64,000 bases of DNA from Hermatobates lingyangjiaoensis. Its lineage: Eukaryota > Arthropoda > Insecta > Hemiptera > Hermatobatidae. The stretch's first letter is position 1. Each line of letters opens with the position of its first letter. The notes under the pieces are model-generated. The model was given only the letters and a program-made list of their open reading frames with translations. It searched no databases and had not been told where the DNA came from. Below, in pieces: positions 58,975-64,000 of the stretch. Both the position numbers and the translations under genes were made by a program. The stretch spans positions 1,426,001 through 1,490,000 of the forward strand of contig JAPFBL010000049.1 of the NCBI GenBank assembly GCA_026182355.1. The letters run 5' to 3'.

Positions 58975-60591
58975 AAAAATCTGGAGTGGCCTACACTCAA
59001 CTTTACTATAAGTAACTTAACATCAAATTTCATGATTATGTAATATATAACGTCTTCTTTAGGCACAATGTAAACATCTAAATGAGTTATGATTATTAGT
59101 CTTTTATTCCTGAGGTAGTAGAGAGAGTGATTGAAGGACATATCAATATATAAGCTTATTTTTGTATATCACACAGCTGATGCAAATAATTTCATTAGCA
59201 TAACTACAGCAGTAATAACATTTTTGAAAAACCCATGTGAACATTTCTAGAAACGAAATATTCTCCTACAAGAGAACATGGCTTTTGTTCAAATAGCCAG
59301 TGGATTTCTTACATCGTTACTTGACATCCTTCTACATTGAATATTAAAGTAAAATTTTCAAATTTAAAACAGGAAAATACCATTTTTTTCTCTGAAAAAC
59401 ATCTTAAACAGCGAAGGAAATGTTGTTTTAAGGTGATTTATAATGAAAGATGTATGATAATTACATTTACAAATCGCTAAACGAAAGATTTCAATTTTAA
59501 TTTATCTTTTACATTTTTGGTTTTTTACAGAATTATTATACTTTGAATTTTATGGCTTCTTAGTATTTAATAAGATCATTTTCCTTCCCCTTTATCAAAT
59601 AACGTATATACGAATTTTTTCTGAGTGTGTGTTATCATTTTCCTGCACAATATTATTCCTCTTACATCTGATATAAGTCAATAAACAATTTAAATTGTTC
59701 CTTTATAAATATCAATTTTATCTCAGTGGAATCGCTCAAAAAATTTCTAAGTCAATGTAAACAATGAAAAAAAATATAAAAAATTTGACAAGTATAGCAG
59801 GTGATCTCTTAGTCTAAGATAAACAAACAGTTTTTATAGTGTTATTGCTCTTTCCCATAATTTAAACTTCATGATTTTTTTTTTATGAATTCCTAATTGT
59901 TTGTTCCATTTTTGGTCAAATTTTCATTATTTTTAAATGAACCGTTTAGCGTCAAAAAAACATTTTCTGAAAACAGAAATCGTACTGTAACGCCCCTTTA
60001 GCGAACGTAATTTTAAAAAAAAATATTTCAATTCATTCTACACATAATAATCTATTAATAGGCATAGTTTCATTTTTATCCGTCAAATAGTATGGCTTGT
60101 ATCGCTCTCACAAGGTTTGAGATTGAATTATAAGTCAAAATTTGTACATTTTATTGAAAAAAAAAATTTCCTGTTGATTTAAAATTCTGAATATATTTTT
60201 CGTTTGTTCCATTTGAAACCTCAAAGATAATGTCAAAATTTCAAAACTCTAGGGTTATCAGTATAGAAGAAATAAATGTTATAAAAAAAAGCGGTTTTTG
60301 GCAAAAAAAGTGACTTTCCCATCATGCATAATTCTTCCCAAACAATAGGGATCTTTGTCTTTATGGGGCCCATTTTTGTGTAAAATATCAACTTGATCCA
60401 TCAAAGATTCTGGACCGTAGTGTGGTAACAAGGAATGCTAACACACTCACCCACCCACCCACACACACACAGACATCATCGTAAAAACTTCATAAAACGA
60501 CTTCTGTGACCTCAAAACATGTAATTCCGTCAAAATCTCTAGATCGAATTTTTTCACGATCACTATACTTTACTTATAGTAAAGTAAAAAA
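58975..60591 (+). mobile_element. Family E element, end-to-end copy C
   Basis: The 5' hairpin GAGTG-gccta-CACTC (58,984-58,998) is identical to copy A, followed by ACTTTACTATAAGTAA (59,000-59,015). The 3' palindrome ACTTTACTTATAGTAAAGT is at 60,567-60,585, then AAAAA. It is about 1.62 kb, shorter than A (2.05 kb) because it lacks a segment present in A near 17,100-17,520. The CCCA/CA tract is at 60,448-60,472. Non-coding. It lies in the RRM gene intron, opposite to transcription. Confidence 0.82.
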
Positions 60592-60695
60592 TTATGATTA
60601 AAAGTATTGTTTTCTTTTAGAAGAGGATTAATTCTACATTCAGAATGAAGAAAGCACAATGAATATCAGTAATAAGAACTGCTGCAGACACTTAC

Positions 60696-60870
60696 CATTC
60701 AGCCTTTCGATGGCTACCTGGGCCATCTCCTCAGACTCGCACTCTACTAGCAAGGAACCGGTGGTTATGAAATGAATTTGTTTACAGACCAATCCATTCC
60801 TATGAAACAACACCCTGATGTCCTTTTCAGTAGTTGACCTCGATATTCCGTAAATATATATATCCGACAT
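60696..60870 (-). CDS. RRM-protein gene, first coding exon
   Basis: 58 codons plus one base on the minus strand. It encodes most of an RRM RNA-binding domain: strand 1/RNP2 IYIYGI (residues 4-9), helix 1 TTEKDIRVLFHRNG, strand 2 VCKQIHFIT, strand 3 GSLLVECE (RNP1 position) and helix 2 SEEMAQVAIERLNG. The RNP1 segment lacks the two aromatic residues that usually stack on RNA, so binding may be unusual or the surface may bind protein. The ATG is chosen because an in-frame stop lies 27 bases upstream. The donor is AATG|GTAAGT. Exon 2 at 53,261 completes the domain. The gene identity is not recognised. Confidence 0.85.
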
Positions 60871-60904
60871 TGTAATAAAAACTTGATATCCTCTGGGTCA
60901 AAAC
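60871..60904 (-). other. 5' UTR part of the RRM exon with upstream splice acceptor
   Basis: A 34-nt leader between a plausible acceptor (acttTACAG before 60,904) and the ATG. It contains an in-frame TGA, so coding does not extend upstream. A further non-coding exon and the promoter would then lie beyond 60,905; none could be located. Confidence 0.5.
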
Positions 60905-60907
60905 CTG

Positions 60908-62398
60908 TAAAGTAAAATACAACTATTGGTAACTGTAAATTATTCAGCAATATTTACATTGTATTTCATCGTATGAAAATTTATTCTTAGAATCACATTT
61001 TATATTTTTTATGAACTGTTAAAACCGTAGGTAAATTCAAATGTTTGGCAATTTATCAAAGAAATAGTTGTAAGTTGTGTAACAAATTCATTAAAAATTA
61101 ATGAATGAAATTAAAAAAAAATAGGCATTAGTATTATTGCATGTCCAAAAAAAAAGTCAATGTTAGCGAGACTGAAATTCTCGTAGATTGCTTATACAAC
61201 TACGGAGGATATTTAACTGCATTTGTGCTTATAAACTGGGTTAGAATTGCTCAAAAGAAGCTGAACCGAGTTTAATGCTGAAGCTCCTGAAATATTAAAC
61301 TTGATTTTTCTTTGTTCCTTAAGTAGTAGTAGATTACATGATTGAATTACGGTTCTATTCACTGAATGCCAATTGACCAATATCTCAAACTATCTTGCCG
61401 TATAATAGTAAGTTTAAAACGAAAAGCAGTGATTTTTAGACTGCTATTTGCAACAAAGTTTTATGTTACTTTAAAACTATTTAAGATGTCACTTTTTATC
61501 ACGCATATCTCAATTCTTAATCAAATGTATGCATGCTTGCAAGAATTTTTTAACAGCTATTTAAGATTTTTTAATGATTAAATGGATTTCATGTTTTTGA
61601 ATAAAAACTAATAATTTGAATAAGAAATTAAATTCAACGATTACGTATTTTCAGATAAAATTGTTTTGAAGTGACTGATAAATGGACCAATAATCTCAAG
61701 AACTCTCAGTTGTTCATTTCAATCAGAAATATTTTCCATTGTTTATATTCTGCCATAGTCGTATTGTTGGTTAAAAGAAGACAAATTTCCCGGAGAGCAA
61801 TCTTTATTTAATAGATTCAGAGGTATCCAATAATGCTTTTGAATGAGTGGTCTCAGATCAAGTCTACTGTTGACTCAGCAAACAGTCTCCACTCAATATA
61901 TGAATTAAAGATAATTTTCCATTTCTTATGAATACTTTAGTCTTTCTGTTAAAGTAGATGGGTGGGTTATGTCAAAACTAAATTCCATATATTACGAAAT
62001 AGCACATTTTCATTAAAAAGCTTTTAATAAATTAAAAACTTTTTCAACTTAAAATAACGTTTATTAGCTCAGTATATATAAAGTAACTATTAAAAAAGGA
62101 GTCCTTTTATTCAGTGGAAAACCAATAACAAAAAAATATGAAATTCACAGAATGACAAGCAGAATTTCTAGCAATAATAATCTTCAGTTTGTTTTTTCCG
62201 ACATGAAAACCTTGTTCCATAATAAACATAATTATTTCTCAATAAACATGCAATTAAAATCAACATGTAACTTTGTAGTAAGTACAAAAACTTGTATTTT
62301 TGTATATTTAGTTTTGGAATATTGTAGTAAAATATTGCCCAAAACTTTGAGTTTGTAAGTGTGTTCTTTACGCTGTGTGTTACTCTACTTCAATTTTG
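60908..62398. other. No gene recognised
   Basis: AT-rich, upstream of the RRM exon. No promoter element could be supported. ORFs at 61,366 and 62,152 have no motif. Confidence 0.4.
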
Positions 62399-62400
62399 AA

Positions 62401-62403
62401 CTC

Positions 62404-62472
<69 letters not shown>

Positions 62473-62473
62473 T
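62401..62473. repeat. (TA)n(GA)n microsatellite
   Basis: About 46 bp of TA followed by about 26 bp of GA repeats, directly adjoining a family R palindrome. Confidence 0.9.
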
Positions 62474-62638
62474 TTCACATAAATACGTGAAATGAGAATC
62501 AATGATCAAACCACAATATCAATGGAAAAACAAGACTAAGATCTTTCAACCGTAACAAGCAGTCTTTGTCAGAGTCAAAAACCGCTTGTTACGGTTGAAG
62601 GATCTTAGTCTTGTTTTTCCATTTCATATTGTGGTTTG

Positions 62639-62642
<4 letters not shown>
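62473..62642. repeat. Family R palindromic repeat
   Basis: The left arm has 'gatttcacataaatacgtga', 'gatcaaaccacaatatc', 'aaacaagactaagatctttc', 'aaccgtaacaagc'. The right arm is its complement from about 62,580 to 62,642. The joining segment is 'gtctttgtcagagtcaaaaa'. It is flanked by (TA)n on both sides (62,401 and 62,643-62,671). Confidence 0.8.
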
Positions 62643-62677
<35 letters not shown>

Positions 62678-62719
62678 GATTGGCTATTTTTAACCAAATA
62701 GTTTTTACTTTTCCATTTT

Positions 62720-62826
62720 TGACTCTAACAAGACAGGCAGGTTAACAAAAGGTTACAGGGCCAGGTTTGGGGTTGTCAGTGTTGGCATCAATTTTTTCAT
62801 TTCCCTTAGGTTTCCAAACAAAATAG
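62720..62826 (-). repeat. Inverted copy of Penelope-like 3' flank
   Basis: Reverse complement of 63,285-63,390: it contains the complements of 'gatgccaacactgacaacc', 'aaacctggcc', 'tgtaacctt' and 'gttaacctg'. The GIY-YIG frame is therefore enclosed by inverted copies of the sequence downstream of it. Confidence 0.85.
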
Positions 62827-63309
62827 TTTTCGGACAACTATAAAACAGATGAAAGAATACTTAAAACAATATTAAAAAACAATATCAAGTGCAAAAAACA
62901 AGAAGACATGATCGAACTACTTATTTTTTACAAGAGCAAAACCACTACGCAACTTATTATAAGGAACCAGCATGAGAATAAACAGTCATTGAAACAAACG
63001 AACCTGGTATATGAGTTTCAATGCTCACTAGAAAACTGTGGGTTCCTAAATTACTCATATATAGGAACAACGATTACTACCCTTTCCAGGAGGCTGACAA
63101 TGCATCTGGTTTCAGGAGCCCCTAAAGAACACCTACAAAATATACACAAAACAAAAATGTCAAGGGAAACCATGGTTAACAACACTAAAATAATAGCAAC
63201 GGAAAAGGACGCAAAAAGACTAGAGGCGCTGTACATACTGGAAAAAGAACCTAATCTGAACGAGAAAAAGATAACTTTAACAACCAGTTGCGCTTGTTTG
63301 GAAACCTAA
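62827..63309 (+). pseudogene. Penelope-like GIY-YIG endonuclease, copy 3 (truncated)
   Basis: The frame is open from just after a TAG at 62,824 to the TAA at 63,307. After RILKTILKNNIKCKKQ it reads LIFYKSKTTTQLIIRNQHE, then the domain itself: NLVYEFQCSLENCGFLNYSY, Y-I-G-T-T, LSRRLTMHL, and near the end RLEALYILEKEPNLNEKK. This is the C-terminal endonuclease of Penelope-like elements; the Y...YIG pair and the following arginine are present. The RT and N-terminus are missing, so it cannot move by itself. The ATG at 62,908 is internal. Confidence 0.88.
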
Positions 63310-63660
63310 GGCAAGTGAAAAGATTGATGCCAACACTGACAACCACAAACCTGGCCGTGTAACCTTCTGTTAACCTGTCTGTCCTGTTCATAGACTGTTC
63401 ATTTATTGTTTACTATTGTAATGTGATTTTAGGTAATTAGATTAATTTTGTTATGTTTAGTTTTAATTGTTTCTTTTTTGCTGAAGATGGTGGATGTAAC
63501 ACCGAAACATGTTCAATAAGAATTCAAACAAATATGGTGATTTAATTTTTAAGCTGAACCCTGAAATGAAGAAAAGATTTCAAAATTTAGAAAAATATTC
63601 GACGAAGTTGAATCAAGTGGAATCAGACATAAAATTTTTAAATGCATATATATAGGTATA
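63310..63660 (+). pseudogene. Penelope-like 3' region and restart of the N-terminal frame
   Basis: After the endonuclease stop comes ~170 bp of untranslated DNA, then 'gaagatggtggatgtaacac' with 'cgaaac', typical of the Penelope 3' end. A new frame follows from 63,508: MFNKNSNKYGDLIFKL, EMKKRFQNLEKYSTKL and SDIKFLNAY before TAG. This is the start of another Penelope-like ORF, so the element is followed by a terminal repeat carrying the ORF beginning, as at 32,085. Confidence 0.7.
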
Positions 63661-63786
63661 AAAAGGTAGCGAAATCCCCTTGAATACATATATATATTAA
63701 TAACCAAAGCAGCTTCTGTATGAAAGATCTTTTCAAGCAAGGGTTGTTTCCTTAAACATTTTTCGATTGTGCACTGTCAACTGATA

Positions 63787-63859
63787 GAGTAAATAACAAA
63801 GGATCATAGTAAATGTTTAACTCTGAAAAACATTTACTATGCTCCTTTGTTATTTACTC
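63787..63859. repeat. Hairpin with 32-bp near-perfect stem
   Basis: 63,787-63,818 pairs with 63,828-63,859 with a single mismatch (T versus C side) around a 9-base loop. The arms include 'gtaaataacaaagga' and 'catagtaaatgttt'. Part of the arm ('aacatttacta') occurs again at 63,865. It could be a tiny fold-back element or the stem of a small-RNA precursor. Confidence 0.85.
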
Positions 63860-64000
63860 GAAAAAACATTTACTAACTGAAAGAGTCTTTTGACCTCTTC
63901 AGGATTTTAAAGGTACAGTTTACATTCCTAGAAGAAAATTAAGTAATATACGAAGAATTGAAGTTGAGAAAACAAGACTATGCCTACACAGTGATAACGA
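63860..64000 (+). other. Possible continuing Penelope-like N-terminal frame
   Basis: A frame reading LKVQFTFLEEN and, after a stop, YEELKLRKQDYAYT may continue the N-terminal part of the element begun at 63,508. Only 140 bases are available before the window ends. Confidence 0.3.

Larger units (their letters stand above)
53262..60695 (-). other. Intron 1 of the RRM gene, repeat-rich
   Basis: Between the two RRM exons lie about 7.4 kb. It contains part of a dispersed duplicate (53,695-53,990), a tandem pair (54,490/55,040), an inverted family E fragment and family E copy C. GT at 60,695 and AG at 53,262 bound it. Confidence 0.75.

Overview
This is eukaryotic, AT-rich, gene-poor DNA made mostly of decayed transposable elements. 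No prokaryotic operon, rRNA or intact tRNA is seen. The TE mix (Penelope-like elements with GIY-YIG endonuclease, Helitrons, hAT and pogo elements, a Gypsy remnant, non-LTR fragments, a tRNA-like SINE) and the long introns suggest an invertebrate, most likely an arthropod. That assignment is inference; three CCTAA units at 14,452 are weak support.

Host gene: one minus-strand gene is supported. Its first coding exon (60,870 to 60,696, with a 5' UTR part reaching 60,904) and second coding exon (53,261 to 53,198) join in phase and together encode a complete RRM RNA-binding domain of about 79 residues. The intron is about 7.4 kb and full of repeats. A third exon-like segment (44,467 to 44,403) is less sure because its phase does not fit directly. 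A plus-strand ORF of 198 codons at 43,270 is an unassigned candidate.

Region by region. 1-3.45 kb: fragments of the dominant repeat (here 'family E') and of a second repeat ('family D'). 4.17-5.55 kb: a Helitron, then SINE-like units and TA-rich DNA. 6.4-8.8 kb: fragments of palindromic repeat 'family R', a tRNA-derived SINE and a Helitron tip. 12.4-12.9 kb: a dead Pif1-type Helitron helicase. 13.8 kb: a 258-bp MITE whose second copy is at 31.75 kb. 16.4-18.5, 28.2-30.1 and 59.0-60.6 kb: three end-to-end family E copies. 22.2-22.8 kb: the 3' part of a non-LTR reverse transcriptase. 31.1-32.2, 47.4-48.5 and 62.7-63.7 kb: three Penelope-like remnants. 35.3-36.8 kb: family D split by a 718-bp hAT element. 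37.0-38.1 kb: a GC-richer retroelement-like block. 38.2-39.2 kb: a Helitron with both canonical ends. 39.2-42.1 kb: a nest of family E, a 1,675-bp hAT with 8-bp target duplications, a 710-bp pogo-like element inside it, a Gypsy pol end plus LTR, and a family R piece. 49.3-50.2 kb: a 475-bp hAT-type MITE and a large inverted repeat.

The most distinctive finding is family E: about 1.6-2.1 kb, non-coding, with a short 5' hairpin, a subterminal inverted repeat and a 3' palindrome. It resembles non-autonomous Helentrons but cannot be assigned by eye. All comparisons were made by reading the sequence; no database or alignment program was used.
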